The notes under the pieces are model-generated. The model was not told the DNA's origin. It ran no database searches and was given only the letters and a program-made list of their open reading frames with translations. A stretch of 64,000 nucleotides of DNA. Origin: Liriodendron chinense (Eukaryota; Streptophyta; Magnoliopsida; Magnoliales; Magnoliaceae). Position 1 is the stretch's first letter. Each line of letters opens with the position of its first letter. A program made the position numbers and the translations under genes. Below, one piece after another: positions 35,230 to 46,904 of this stretch. The stretch is taken from the NCBI GenBank assembly GCA_003013855.2, contig PVNU02000773.1:682001-746000 (forward strand). Reading direction: 5' to 3'.

Positions 35230-36510
35230 AAGTGGTGTCACATCTTAAACCCCACGTAGTCTATCTTTGATTGAATGAATGGAGATTTAATAGTTTTATA
35301 TGATATAGGATTTTCTAGAATCCTAGGTTGTCCCCACAACCCTCTCTTTCTTTCCGGAAAGGTAACTTCTTCCTCTTCTTTTCAGTCAAACACATATTCA
35401 TTCATGGCCCTCTAATGTTGCAATCACAAGGCCAGCCCATGTGATTGATCGTATTTGAGCTCTTTCCGTATGGGAGTGTATATTCTTTTCCTTCTTTAGG
35501 AATGCTAAAACAAGCTGTGCCACTTTTTCAATGGATAAAAAACAACTGTATCCACAAACTGTACTAACTTTTTGATCGGATCCGGTATGTGTACATGTGT
35601 AATTAAATTGCTGCAAACAAAGAACAGCAACATGTGCTAACCTTTTGCCATCTAGTTGCTAGTCTATCCAAATTACTTTGCTGCTGACATATATAGGTTG
35701 ATTGTGTCCACCATGATCAACGGCTTTGATCCCCTCCCAGATTCTCCTTCTCCCAATTTTTCTTTAATGGGTGTGCTTATGATTAGAAACACGCCTCATG
35801 TGTGAACACAGGGTAAGGAGTTGAGAGTCCTCTCTTATTTATAGATTTAAGGTACATCATCCATCAAGGACATGAAAATAGCAAACCCTTCATGTTTCCT
35901 AATGGTCGAGTTGGTTGGAGAGGGGGATTTTAGGATCCAAGATTTACTATGCATGCAAACCAATCCTAAGAGAGCAGGACTTAGAATTCTCAGACAATCG
36001 AGCAGTACACATGTATATATACCACAAAAATCCTCCATTTTGTAAAATCATTTCGATTAAAAGATTTCAATAAATGAATTTGAAAGAAAAAAAAAAAACT
36101 TTTTTTGGATCCAATGCTCAAAACACTTTATATGTGATTACTATTTTAAACTACCATCTCAGTTGATGTCTAAGTAGTCTACTAATGGAATAAACCCTTC
36201 TATCTAATACAACTCAGTGCTTTAATTCATGAAACTCGCCATACTTATAACCATAATGTACATGTTTCTGTCAACTTTTTCATTCATTCACATTCATGTG
36301 TACACAAATGAAAAATTGAAAAAATTGTAATCAATTGTCAATGTGATATCAAATAGGGTCTAACAGTAAACTTTAGTTGCAAGCATCAAAATAACTCACA
36401 AGAACCATCTTTTACACATGATCCCTATATGACTTTGGTGCTAGGGATCCACAATTATGAGCTTGGTGCTTATGTGCTCCATTGACACATAAATGATTAT
36501 GGACCTTTGA

Positions 36511-37241
36511 TGTAGGACGTGGCACAAATGCATTGTTAGCATGGCTAGGAACAAAAGAAGGTCAAATGAAAACAAAAGTATTCTATCATATTTTGGCCCA
36601 GTCTTACACAGACATGACGTAACTGGCCCACAGGCACATTTAGTTAGAAGAAATGTATTCTGATAGGGAAAGATTGTTGTTTGAAATGTAGACCATAAAT
36701 CACTTGTAACTTTATGTAATGATGATTTTGGGGTCAACTGACTTGCGTTGCAGGTCATGTCCGTCCATTTTGTGAGGAAATGCACACTTTCCATTCAAAA
36801 TCGAAATTTTAAGAAAAATTTACTATTTTTTGTAATTTTAAATTTTGTCACATTTCCATTTTTTTAAAGTTTTAGATTTCTCTCTTTTTTAGAGATTAAT
36901 TATAATCATGTCGAGAATCATTTACTAAAGCTAATTTAAGACTTTTTATTTTTGACAAAACTTATTATTTCAGGTAAGTTCTTTTCTAGTTGAATTAGGA
37001 CTTCTATTAAGGGTTATAATTTTTTTATTTTGAGTAATTTTGAATTATGGTTGTATTTTTCCTTATAAATGGTATTATGGAAAAATCATATACATTAGAT
37101 ATTATTTAATAAAAATATTTGAGTTTTCTCCTTTTTTTCTTATGAATTTAAGAAACTGTATTGTGGATTCAAGGCTTTTTAATCACTTGAGGAAGACGGT
37201 GATCTTCCTTTTCTCATTATTTTACACCCTTTCATGCATCA
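36511..37241 (+). repeat. 5' LTR, copy 1
   Basis: Begins TGTAGGACGTGGCAC and ends CATGCATCA immediately before a primer-binding site. About 731 bp. Copy 2 (38848-39582) is very similar; the 3' LTR (41047-41848) is clearly more diverged. Confidence 0.82.
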
Positions 37242-37243
37242 AT

Positions 37244-37263
37244 TAGTATCAGAGCGAGGTTTT
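37244..37263 (+). other. Primer-binding site for initiator tRNA-Met, copy 1
   Basis: 'tagtatcagagcgaggt' matches, with a few changes, the complement of the 3' end of plant initiator tRNA-Met (normally TGGTATCAGAGC...). It lies two bases after the LTR end, the expected spacing. Copy 2 is at 39585-39604. Confidence 0.82.
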
Positions 37264-38847
37264 TCTTGGTTCGATAGCTTCTAACAATGGTTTGAGTAAC
37301 AACTCAAAGGACGGTACTCTGGAGACAATCCTATAATAGTTATGGCTTTTGAAGCTTTCCAACAGGAGAATCTGCGAGCCATGTAAGGATTATAGGCGAC
37401 AATTGACCTGTTTGACGGGAGCTTTAGGACATACACATGTTTGTAATGATGAACAATATGAAATCGATGATGGACCTCATGGTCATCATGTTTATAAGCC
37501 GCCACCCGATAATGGTGAATTATAAGCCACAACTTTGATCGTGAGGAAGTTGTTGTACACACCCGATAAGTGGTGTCACATCTTAAACCCCACGTAGTCT
37601 ATCTTTGATTGAATGAATGGAGATTCAATAGTTTAATATGATACAGGATTTTCTAGAATCCTAGGTTGTCCCCACATCCCTCTCTTTCTTTCCTGAAAGG
37701 TAACTTCTTCCTCTCTTCTTTTCAGTCAAACACATATTCATTCATGGCCCTCTAATGTTGCAATCACACGGCCAGCCCATGTGATCGATCGTATTTGAGC
37801 TCTTTTCATGAGGGAATGTATATTCTTTTCCTTCTTTAGGTATGCTAAAACAAGCTTGTGCCACTTTTTCAATGGATAAAAAACAACTATAATCCACAAA
37901 CGTACTAACTTTTCGATCAGATCCGATATGTGTACATGTGTAATTAAATTTCTGCAAACAAAGAACTGCAACATGTACTAACCTTGTGCCATCTGGTTGC
38001 TAGTCTATCCAAATTACTTTGCTGCTGACATATGTAGGTTGATTGTGTCCACCATGATCAACGGCTTTGATCCCCTACCAGATTCTCCTTCTTGCAATTT
38101 TTCTTTGATGGGTGTGCTTATAATTGGAAACACGCCTCATGTATGAACACAGGGTAAGGAGTTGAGAGTCCTCTCTTATTTATAGATTTAAGGTACATCA
38201 TCCATCAAGGACATGAAAATAGCAAACCCTTCATGTTTCCTAATGATCGAGTTGGTTGGAGAGGGAGATTTTAGGATTCAAGATTTACTATGCATGTAGA
38301 TCAATCTTAAGAGAGCGGGACTTAGAATTCTCAGATGATCGAGCAGTACACATGCATACCACAAAAATCCTTCATTTTGTAAAATCATTTTGTTTAAAAG
38401 ATATCAATAAATAAATTAGAAAAACAAAAAAACTTTTCTTGGATCCAATGCTCGAAACACTTTATATGTGATTACTATTTTAAACTATCATCTCAGTTGA
38501 TGTCTAAGTAGTCTACTAATGGAATAAACCCTTCTATCTAATACAACTCAATGCTTTAATTCATGAAACTCAGCCATACTTATAATCATAATGTGCATGT
38601 TTCTGTCAACTTTTTCATTCATTCACATTCATGTGTACACAAATGAAAAATTGAAAAAATTGTAATCAATTGTCAATGTGATATCAAATAGGGTCTAACT
38701 GTACACTTTAGTTGCAAGCATCAAAATAGCTCACAAGAACCATCTTTTCCACATGATCCATGTATGACTTTGGTGGCAGGGATCCACAATTATGAGCTTA
38801 GTACTTATGTGCTATCCATTGACACATAAATGATTATGGACCTTTGA

Positions 38848-39582
38848 TGTAGGACGTGGCACAAATGCATTGTTAGTATGGCTGGAACAGAAGAAGGTCA
38901 AACAGAAGCAAAAGTAATCTATCATATTCCTAGCCCATTCTTACACAGGACATGAGTAACTCGCCCCTAGGCACTGTTTGATTCGAAGAAATTCATTCTG
39001 GATAGGGAAAGATTGTTGTTTGAAATGTAGACCATAAATCAGTTGTAACTTTATGTAACAATGATTTCGTGGTCAACCGACTTGCGTTGCAGGTCATGTC
39101 CGTCCATTTTGTGAAAAAATGCACACTTCCAGTTTAAAATCGAAATTTTAAGAAAAATTTACTATTTTTTGTAATTTTAAATTTTGTCATATTTCTATAC
39201 TTTTAAAGTTTTAGATTTCTCCTTTTTTTAGAGATTAATTCTAATCATGCTGAGAATCATCCAGTAAGGCTAATTTAGAACCTTTTATTTTTGGCGAAAT
39301 TTATTATTTCAGGTAAGTTCTATTCTAGTTGAGTTAGGATTTCTATTAGGGGTTAGAATTTTGCTATTTTGAGTAATTTTGAATTATGGTTGTATTTTTC
39401 CTTTATAAATGATATTATGGAGAAATCATACATATTAGACATTATTTAATAAAAATATTTAAGTTTTCTCTTTTTTTTCTTGTGAATTCAAGAAATTGTA
39501 TTGTGGATTCAATGCTTTTTAATCACTTGAGGAAGACGGTGATCTTCCTTTTCTCATTATTTTACACTATTCCATGCAGTCA
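38848..39582 (+). repeat. 5' LTR, copy 2
   Basis: Same start TGTAGGACGTGGCAC and an end at CATGCAGTCA, followed by the second primer-binding site. About 735 bp. Generated by the 2.34-kb tandem duplication rather than by insertion. Confidence 0.82.
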
Positions 39583-39584
39583 AT

Positions 39585-39604
39585 TAGTATCAGAGCGAGG
39601 TCTT
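39585..39604 (+). other. Primer-binding site for initiator tRNA-Met, copy 2
   Basis: Same 'tagtatcagagcgaggt' sequence as copy 1, two bases after LTR copy 2. Followed by 'gatggcttctaacaatgg', the presumed gag start, also seen at 37274. Confidence 0.82.
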
Positions 39605-39615
39605 TCTTGGTTCGA

Positions 39616-40437
39616 TGGCTTCTAACAATGGTTTGAATAACAACTCGAGGGACGGTGCTCCGGAGACAATCCTATAACAGCTGCAGCATTTGAAGCTTTC
39701 CAACAGGAGAATCTGCGAGCCATGTAAGGATTATAGGCGATAAGTGACCGTTGGACGGGAACTTTAGAACATACCCATGTTCGTAATGATAAACAACATG
39801 AAATCAATGATGGAGCTCACGGTCATCATGTTTACAAGCCACCACCCTGATAATGGTGAATCACAAGCCACAACTCTGATCGTGAGGAAGTTGTTGTACA
39901 CACCAAGAAGGAGATAAATTTGCAGCGGCACAACATCTTTCAAACTAGTTGCACCGTGAAGAAAAGGGTATGTGATTTTATCATAGATGGCGGGAGCAGT
40001 GAGAATGTCATGTCAAAGACTATGGAGGAAAAGCTACAATTAAAGACAGAAAAGCATCCATCTCCATACATGATTGGATAGATTAAGGAGGTCAACGAAA
40101 CAAACATAATTAAATGATGTCGTATTCCCTTCTCTCTTGGTAAATATTATAAGGTTGAAGTAATATCTGATGTGGTCAATATGAAAGCTTATGTACATGT
40201 TACTTGGTCAACCATAGAAGTACGATGTTGATGATATACATAAAAGCCGAAATAACATATATATTTGTATTTGTTAAAGATAGTAGAAAGATTATACTCG
40301 CCCCTATGAAAATAGAGAACCAACCTAAGACTTCTAAAGTGGAGGGAAAGTCTCTTGTAACTATACGAAATTTCGTTAAAGAATTTAAGAAGACGGGAGA
40401 TATCAATGCATTAGTTGAAAAAGAAAAATAAGTAAAA
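39616..40437 (+). pseudogene. Gypsy gag start and retropepsin remnant
   Basis: A gag-like start (MASNNG...) runs only briefly before stops, and most of gag is missing. From about 39905 a retroviral-type aspartic protease segment is readable: VCDFIIDGGSSENV at about 39970-40010 carries the catalytic Asp, although the usual D-S-G is D-G-G here. Several stops and at least one frameshift follow. The last open part (40204-40437) ends in VEKEK. Non-functional. Confidence 0.75.
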
Positions 40438-40549
40438 CCCATTAACATCTCAAAAAAGTTGAAACTAATATTGTAAGGGTTCAAGGGGAGTAGAACTTTG
40501 GAACATCGAAGAAAATTTGAAACCAATGTTGTAAGAGTTCAAGGAAATT

Positions 40550-41046
40550 ATGTCCAATGAACTTCCCGATAGGTTGCCTCCCATCCAGGATATACAACAT
40601 TACATTGATATTATCCCAAGGACAAGTCTGCCTAATCACCCACATTATTAGATGAGTCCGAAAGAATACAAGATCTTATAGGGACAAGTAGAGGAGCTAA
40701 TCCCTAAGGGTCTATAGTGAAGAAAAGCATGAGTCTATGTGATGTGTCAGCCCTGTTGATACCCAAAAAGTTACAGAAATCTAATACCAAGGAAGATGTT
40801 GATAAACATTGGTGCCATAAGGTATTTGAAGTGGGTGTTGATGTACTAGTTTCACTCGGGCAAGAAGAGGTTTTCGATTGGGACATAAAAAATAAAAGAA
40901 TAAAAAGATCGGTGTCGACGTTGTTGATCCTCCCAAGGGCATGGAGATGTCATAACATTTTCTTATTACGGACTTTTATGAGTCTCATGAGCCAAATCCG
41001 TTGAATAACTTGAGAACAAATTTTTTCTTCCAAGTAAAGGGATTAA
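40550..41046 (+). pseudogene. Gypsy pol remnant: RT N-terminus joined to integrase C-terminus
   Basis: 40600-40775 encodes the conserved lead-in to gypsy reverse transcriptase (SLPNHPHY, then MSPKEYKIL, then GQVEELIPKG, then ALLIPKK) with stops. It passes directly, near 40775-40790, into a segment typical of the integrase C-terminal region (KEDVDKH..HKVFEVG near 40790-40840, HEPNPL near 40985). The RT palm, RNase H and integrase core are absent, so roughly 2 kb of coding sequence was deleted between them. Confidence 0.75.
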
Positions 41047-41848
41047 TGTAGGACATGGCACATATGCATTCTTAGCATGGTTTGACTAAAGAAGGCCAAA
41101 TGGAAGCAAAAGTAGTCCATCAGATCTGACTCAGTCCTACGTAGGGCATGACGTAATTGAGCCCCATGTGCATCCAGTTCAAAGAAATTAATTCTAGATA
41201 GGGAGAAATTATTGCTTGAAGTGTAGATCATAAATTAGTTGTAACTTTTAATCTAGGCATTATCATGAAATGCATAACCTATTGATCTTTATGTAATGAT
41301 GGTTCCGAGGTCAATCAACCTGTATTGCAGGTCACGTCAGTCTCTTTTGCGAGAAAACACACGCTTTGATTTTAAAATTAGAATTTTATGAAAAGTTTAC
41401 TATTTTTAGTAATCACGATTTTTGTCGTATTTTCTAATTTTAAAGTTTTAGATTTCTCACTTTTTAGGGATTGATTATGTTCATGTCAATCATCTAGTAA
41501 TGTTAATTTAAGACTTTCTATTTTTGGCAAAATTTACCATTCTGATAAGATTAATTTAATCATCTGGTAAGCTCTATTCTAGTTGAATTAGGATTTGTAT
41601 TAGAGTTAGAATTTGCTATTTTGGATAATTTCAAATTAGAGTTTTATTTATTATTTATTAATGGTGTAATAGAAAAATCATATACACATTAGACATTATT
41701 TAATAAAAACATTTGAGTTTTTCCTTCTTCTTCTTCTTCTTCTTCTTCTTCTTTTTTTGATTCAAGAACCTATCTTGTAAATTTAAGGCCTTTTAATCAC
41801 TTGAGGAAGACTTGTTTCACAATCTTCTCTGCGGCAACCTTCTCCACA
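41047..41848 (+). repeat. 3' LTR of the gypsy element
   Basis: Starts TGTAGGACATGGCACATATG just after the integrase remnant. Aligns with the 5' LTRs through 'taatcacttgaggaagac' (about 41794-41812) but diverges after that. Contains a (TTC)n microsatellite at 41724-41752 absent from the 5' copies. The end point is uncertain. Confidence 0.75.
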
Positions 41849-42173
41849 ATACTTGACCTCCATATACATTGTAGTTTGTACTACTCAAGTACTTGTTATT
41901 CTCACATAAAAACCCAATGAAGTATTGTTAGAATAAATTCCTAACTACTTTCTTATAACGTTTACAACGGAAAGTTCTGAGATAAAATTTCATGTTCACG
42001 GAGCATAGCTCGTAGCCTCAAAGCATACAACAACCAGCCTTTATAGTTGAAACAGTATGCGTGATGTGGAACTTTCAGTTGGCAGGGTGCATATTAAAAT
42101 TTAAGACTATTTAAATATAAAACCATCTCAAGAAGAACGGTGTTCCCAATGCAACCTTAGAATCCTTCAGTTC
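41849..42173. other. Short intergenic stretch
   Basis: Sequence between the gypsy 3' LTR and the next MITE; nothing recognised. Confidence 0.4.
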
Positions 42174-42701
42174 GGGCGCGGATTTCCTGCGAAATCCTTG
42201 CGCAGGAAGTTCCTGCACCGGGAACCAAGGTGGGGCCCACAGTGATGGTATTCGAAATATCCACCCCGTCCATCCGTTTTGGGAGCTCATTTTATCATAT
42301 GAGAACAAAAATGAACCAGATACGAGACTCAAGTGGGCCGAAAACGTGAGGATTAAACGTCCACAGTTGAAATATTTGTGAAGCCACAAAAGTTTCGAAT
42401 CAGGATAATATTTGTTTTTCCAGTTCATCCCAGTAGTAGTGAAGTTATGAACGGTATGATGTCATATAAACATCACTGTGGACGCCAGGGAGGTTTCAAC
42501 GGTAGTAATTTCCCTACACACCTTTTTCTTTAGTGAGGCCCACTTGAGTCTTGGATCCCGTTCATTTTTGTTCTGATGTCATAAAATGAGCTCCCAAAAC
42601 GGATGGACGGGGTGGATTTATCAAAAACCATCACTGTGGCCCCAACTTGGTTCCCATCGCAGAAACTTCATGCGCAAGTCTTTCGCAGGAAATCCGCGCC
42701 C
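42174..42701. mobile_element. Mutator-like MITE, 500-bp family, well-kept ends
   Basis: Left 'gggcgcggatttcctgcgaa' and right 'ttcgcaggaaatccgcgccc' are near-perfect inverted repeats that extend inward about 60 bp ('gggaaccaaggtgggg' with 'ccccaacttggttccc'). Flanks CCTTCAGTTC and CCTTCGTTC are almost the same, in line with a 9-bp duplication plus one indel. The core words 'ccaccccgtccatccgtttt' and 'aaacggatggacggggtgga' are paired. A member of the same family as 11605-12120 but with different outer sequence. Confidence 0.85.
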
Positions 42702-44700
42702 CCTTCGTTCCTTCTTTTTTCCGGTCTTCCTAATGACGTGGGATATCTCCACAGTAACCCAACTGCCAAACTGATATATGTACTTCGAACTCCCCCCCCT
42801 TATGAAAGAATAAAGAATTATTCCATCTCGGCACAGTAGGATGTGTTTTCGGGTCAGTATGAAAAGGCACTTGAAAGCCTTTTGTACAGGTGACACCATG
42901 TTTGGTTTATCAAAGCCATTGATATGAAGGAATTAATCATGAATGGATCTTGTTTGAGAAATCTCCACAATTGATCAACTCTAACCTCACATTGTTAGTA
43001 TGAAACTGCATAGTTAAGAAGGATTTGATGGCTAGGATCTTATAATTTTGGAGATTTTGAGGGCATGTTCCATCCATGGTGAGAGCCTTCACATCCATGT
43101 CTTGGATAAACCAGACCATGGCCCCAACTTCTACTATCTCGGTGAAGAACTTTCCCATTAACCACAAACAAGATAATCTTTTTTTTTTTTTTTTTTAATG
43201 ATCATATCAATTAAGAGGTTTTGCCAATGTCCCCACCTTCATTGGGAGGTTATCAAGGTTCCCAAAGCTTTTGAATGACACATCGGATGCCAATCATCAA
43301 TAGGTACGGTTCATTGAATAGTACCACTAGGAGCAACCCATGGACAAGAATCATGCCGAAGCCGATGCAGTGGTCCTAACCTATGAATGAAGTCTATTTG
43401 TTATAATTGTTTGCTTTTTAGAAGCCATAGATTGCATGGTTAAAAACATCAAATTAAAGTGCTACTTTAGAATCATAAGCAATATAAAGTGAGAGATGGT
43501 TCAAGATGATCATGATCTATCAGATAGTGAGATCTATCTTTACCGTCCATTTAATTCCATGGTATTGATCGACTGCTTATGATCATCCGATGGCGATGGT
43601 GTCATTTTTGTAGTTCGTGAAAGGGAAGAAAAAAAGGATTCAAATCAGCAATTGGTCATCCCAGGTATCATTCAAAAGCTTGGGGACATTGCTAACCTCC
43701 CCATGAAGGTGGGGACGCAGGCAAAATCTTAATATAAAGATAAAGTGAAAAAAAAAAAGAAAAAGAAAAAAAGGCTCAGCCCAAATACAAGTGGCCCTGT
43801 TGTTGTCATTCGTGGGATAAGCGACCCTAAAACAAAAATCGAGAAAGAGTAAGTGATGAAAACAAGGGACAAATAAAGTGAGAGAAAGATTAAAGAAGAC
43901 CTCCCAATAACGTTAAAAAGTTCCATCACGGAGCAACCTCGGAAATCCAGTTTTGCAATTTCGCCCAATTAAAAACTATTTCAAAGATTCAGCTTTTTAT
44001 TGCTGAAACAGGCGAGTCAGTATTTTAAAAGATTGTAGTATTCCTCTTTCCACATGCCCCATAAAATCCCAAAGCAAGCACATTTTCCCAAGGGATCCTT
44101 TAGTGGTCCCAGCACCACATTTCGATTCAGATGTTGAAAGACCATGAAAAAAAAAAATTTGAAAAATGAAAAAAGGGCCCATAAGTCCTTAGCCATCGAC
44201 CAATAAGTGGTGGACCAACTACCTCTCACTTTTGAAAATGATGCACATATTTGGGAAGGCTCTTTATCTCTTCTTTAAATTGTCTAATTTTGTTTGCTGT
44301 AGCAACCCATGCAAGGGTCATTCACACTTGTGTGCATGAAGGAGATGTTTCTTTCTGCGCCTTTGGGATGGCTGTCAATGGGCTGGGTAGGCCTGATGGG
44401 TACCAGACCTGGGCGAAGGCCAACGCAGGCTAGCTAGTTATAGGTGTTAACTAAATGGGTACGGGTGTGAGGAATGTTTTCTTTCTGTCTTTTTTTTTTT
44501 TTTTTTTTAAATTACCTCTGAGGCTGATTATAAATGGGCTTGGAGTGGGTATAACCTAGTCCAAACCCATATTATGAGTAATAAATGAACTCGTATGCCA
44601 ATATACTCTAAATGCTCTTCAACTAATCTAAGGATGAGAGAATTCCATTTGGGATATTCATGGGCAACACGATAATCAAAGATGTGACCAAAGAAACTCT
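42702..44700. other. Intergenic, nothing recognised
   Basis: T-runs at 43177-43197 and 44490-44508, an A-rich stretch at 43746-43772. Around 44365-44440 there is a GGCCTGATGGGTACC-type repeat fragment. Frames here have no domain signature. Confidence 0.4.
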
Positions 44701-44800
44701 CAAAAAAGGAAGATACAAGCATGTGTCATAAAGTGAATATCATCATTCAACAAAAAAGGAAGATACAAGCATGTGTCATAAAGTGAATATCATCATTCAA
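44701..44800. repeat. Exact tandem duplication of 50 bp
   Basis: 44701-44750 and 44751-44800 are identical, beginning 'caaaaaaggaagatacaagc' and ending 'catcattcaa'. The absence of any difference implies a very recent event or an assembly error. Confidence 0.9.
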
Positions 44801-45520
44801 CAAACATTGTGGTGTGACTAATAGTAGGGTGGGTGTACTAAACAGTGGGATGTGTGTACTAACCAAAAAGTTTTAAAAAATAATAATAATAATAATAAAG
44901 TGAATGTCATCATGGAATCCTTAACGGTAGATCCACAACTTGTCAGACAGGTTCATGCATATGTTGCACAGAGATGATTAGCAGGCCTTACTTTAGAAAA
45001 TCTCCTCTAAACATAATGCATATAGCTTGGATACCTCACAAATTGCCTAAAAATAAAGAAGTTTCTTACTATTATTTTTATGTTATAAAATTTATTCTAC
45101 TAAATTAATGATGCAATGTTTTTTTCTGAAATTTCAAATGATAAATAAGTACCCAATACCCTAATGGAGATGGATACCGGTGCCAGCCACTTCAGACACG
45201 AAATTTGAATATGGGGAGCATGGATGCTAGTTTAGTTACCATTAGCCAGTATGGGTGTACGCGTTGGGGTGGAGAAGAATGATTTAGCTGAGAAAACGCC
45301 CCTGGTCTTCCATGGGATAGGTTTACAAAATCTTGATTTATCTTTGTTACCCTAACTTCTCATTAATAAGCATTTGTATTCTTTTTAGTCCAATGAAACT
45401 TTTCATTTTGACCGTCCCCCGAATATCCGCTGCCTAGCAAATCAATGTAATTTGTCATTATTAGATAGCCACCCAAATCAAGGGCCATAATTTTATGGTT
45501 TCGTTTGAGTTTGTTCTATG
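44801..45520. other. Intergenic, nothing recognised
   Basis: Includes an (AAT)n run at about 44880-44898. No gene or paired terminal repeats. Confidence 0.4.
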
Positions 45521-46044
45521 GGACACGGTTCGGCTAGTGACCCGTACGGCCGTACATTAGCCAGCTAGCTCGTGTCATAGCTCTGTGGGCCCCACCATGA
45601 TGAATGTGTTTTATCCACAGCGTCCATCCATTTTCATGCTAAAAAATGCAGCAGATCCAAATCTCTAGTAGAGGACACCACAGGAAACAGTAGGGATTGA
45701 ATGCTTACCCTCGAAAACTTTATGGGCGTTACAAAAGTTTTTGATCAAATTTATGTGTTTTCCCTTCATCCAGGCTTGTGTGACCTTATCAACAAGTTGG
45801 ATGGCAAATAAACATTAAAGTGAGCCCTAAGACATTTTTAATGGTGGACATTCAATCAATACTGTTTTCTTGTGATGTGGTCCACTTGTGATTTAGATCT
45901 ACCTCTTTTTTTAACCCATGCCCTAAAATAAGATGGCAAAATGGATGGACACATGGATTAAACACATACATCATGGTGATGAGGCTACAGAGCTTTGACA
46001 CCAGCTAGGTGGTTGGTGTTCAGGTCACTAGCCAAACTGCATCC
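45521..46044. mobile_element. Mutator-like MITE, 500-bp family
   Basis: Left 'ggacacggttcggctagtga' pairs with right 'tcactagccaaactgcatcc'. Inner repeat 'ggtgtcaaagctctgtag' (reverse of the right side) pairs with 'cgtgtcatagctctgtgg'. The core has 'ttatccacagcgtccatcca' and 'gtgaccttatcaacaagttg'. No identical flanking duplication. Confidence 0.75.
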
Positions 46045-46063
46045 TTCTTAAGCCACATGTAAT

Positions 46064-46346
46064 TAATATATGCAGGAGTATCAAATTTTAAACATTATAA
46101 GTTTACTTACTAAAGGAATATAAACTAATAAGTTTACTTAACTATAATAAAATTATAAATAACATATACATAGATCGGTTTGGGTTGGGCAACTCGAGAC
46201 CTTAATCCAAGCAACCCAAGCTTTATCAGGTTGGTGTTTGCACAGCCCAAGCTCAAGATCGGATCCAACACTTCCTGCCCAAGCCCAATCCAATGTTGGG
46301 TCAGTCACAGGTCAGTCAGGTTGAACCCGCCCAACTTTCAGCCCTA
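46064..46346. mobile_element. Truncated hAT MITE, relative of 28431-28999
   Basis: From 'aagtttacttactaaag' to the terminus 'caactttcagccctac' it follows the right half of the element at 28431-28999. The left half is missing. Confidence 0.75.
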
Positions 46347-46400
46347 CTTTTGATTTAATTAATTACCTAAATGTCCTAAACTCAGTTCCAAACCTTTCAA

Positions 46401-46598
46401 AGTCCTGTTCGGTAGAGGCCTAAAATCAAGTTTTATCTCATTTTTGGTTAAAAACTTCGTTTCAGATTGAGACGAGGATTGTTGGTCATCGAGATTTATT
46501 TTAACCCTTGCGAAAAAGACATGATCTACCCAATTCATAATCATTGATTAACTAAAATGAGATAATACTTTTTTTGGGGGTCCACCAAACAGGCCCTA
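46401..46598. mobile_element. Small MITE, about 200 bp
   Basis: Left 'gtcctgttcggtagaggcct' with 'ttatctcattttt' pairs with right 'gagataatac' and 'tggggg tccaccaaacaggc' as decayed inverted repeats. Non-coding; lies just past the 3' end of RPL11. Confidence 0.6.
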
Positions 46599-46904
46599 AG
46601 CCACTGAAAATTTTACCACTGCCAACTCGTGTTCGCTCTGATAAGATAAAGGGAATGATTATTCCTCCAAACACTCTATATCATAAAAATATATTTAAGC
46701 AAAAAACAGATTAAAATAGACCAAAGAAAATAGCACAACTCAAACTACGAAACCATGTAAATAGCTATACTGCCAGCAGCACAGATTATGTCAAGATTAT
46801 CTGAAAACGATGAAGAAGTGAATTCCAGGTCCTAGTCTGCACGGAATAAGAAAAAAGCAAAAATGGAGCTGCACGACTCAAGATAGGGCTGGAGAGTCTG
46901 ACAT

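Larger units (their letters stand above)
35230..39904 (+). repeat. Tandem duplication, two units of about 2.34 kb
   Basis: Unit 1 (35230 to about 37567) and unit 2 (37568-39904) align along their whole length. Both begin 'aagtggtgtcacatcttaaa' and run through the same flank, LTR, primer-binding site and gag start to 'ttgttgtacacacc'. The units differ by scattered substitutions and small indels. The unit contains non-element flank, so this is a genomic duplication, not a second insertion. Confidence 0.92.
36511..41848 (+). mobile_element. Degenerate Ty3/gypsy LTR retrotransposon
   Basis: Order: LTR copy 1, primer-binding site, gag start, duplicated flank, LTR copy 2, primer-binding site, gag/protease remnant, start of reverse transcriptase, end of integrase, 3' LTR. 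Gypsy assignment rests on the protease-RT-integrase order and on the conserved pre-RT block (around 40610-40700). Most of pol is deleted and the rest is broken by stops and frameshifts, so the element is dead. The 3' end of the last LTR is approximate. Confidence 0.85.

Noticed and set aside
40200..40526. 108-codon minus-strand hydrophobic frame
   Set aside because: Antisense to the recognisable gypsy protease/linker remnant.
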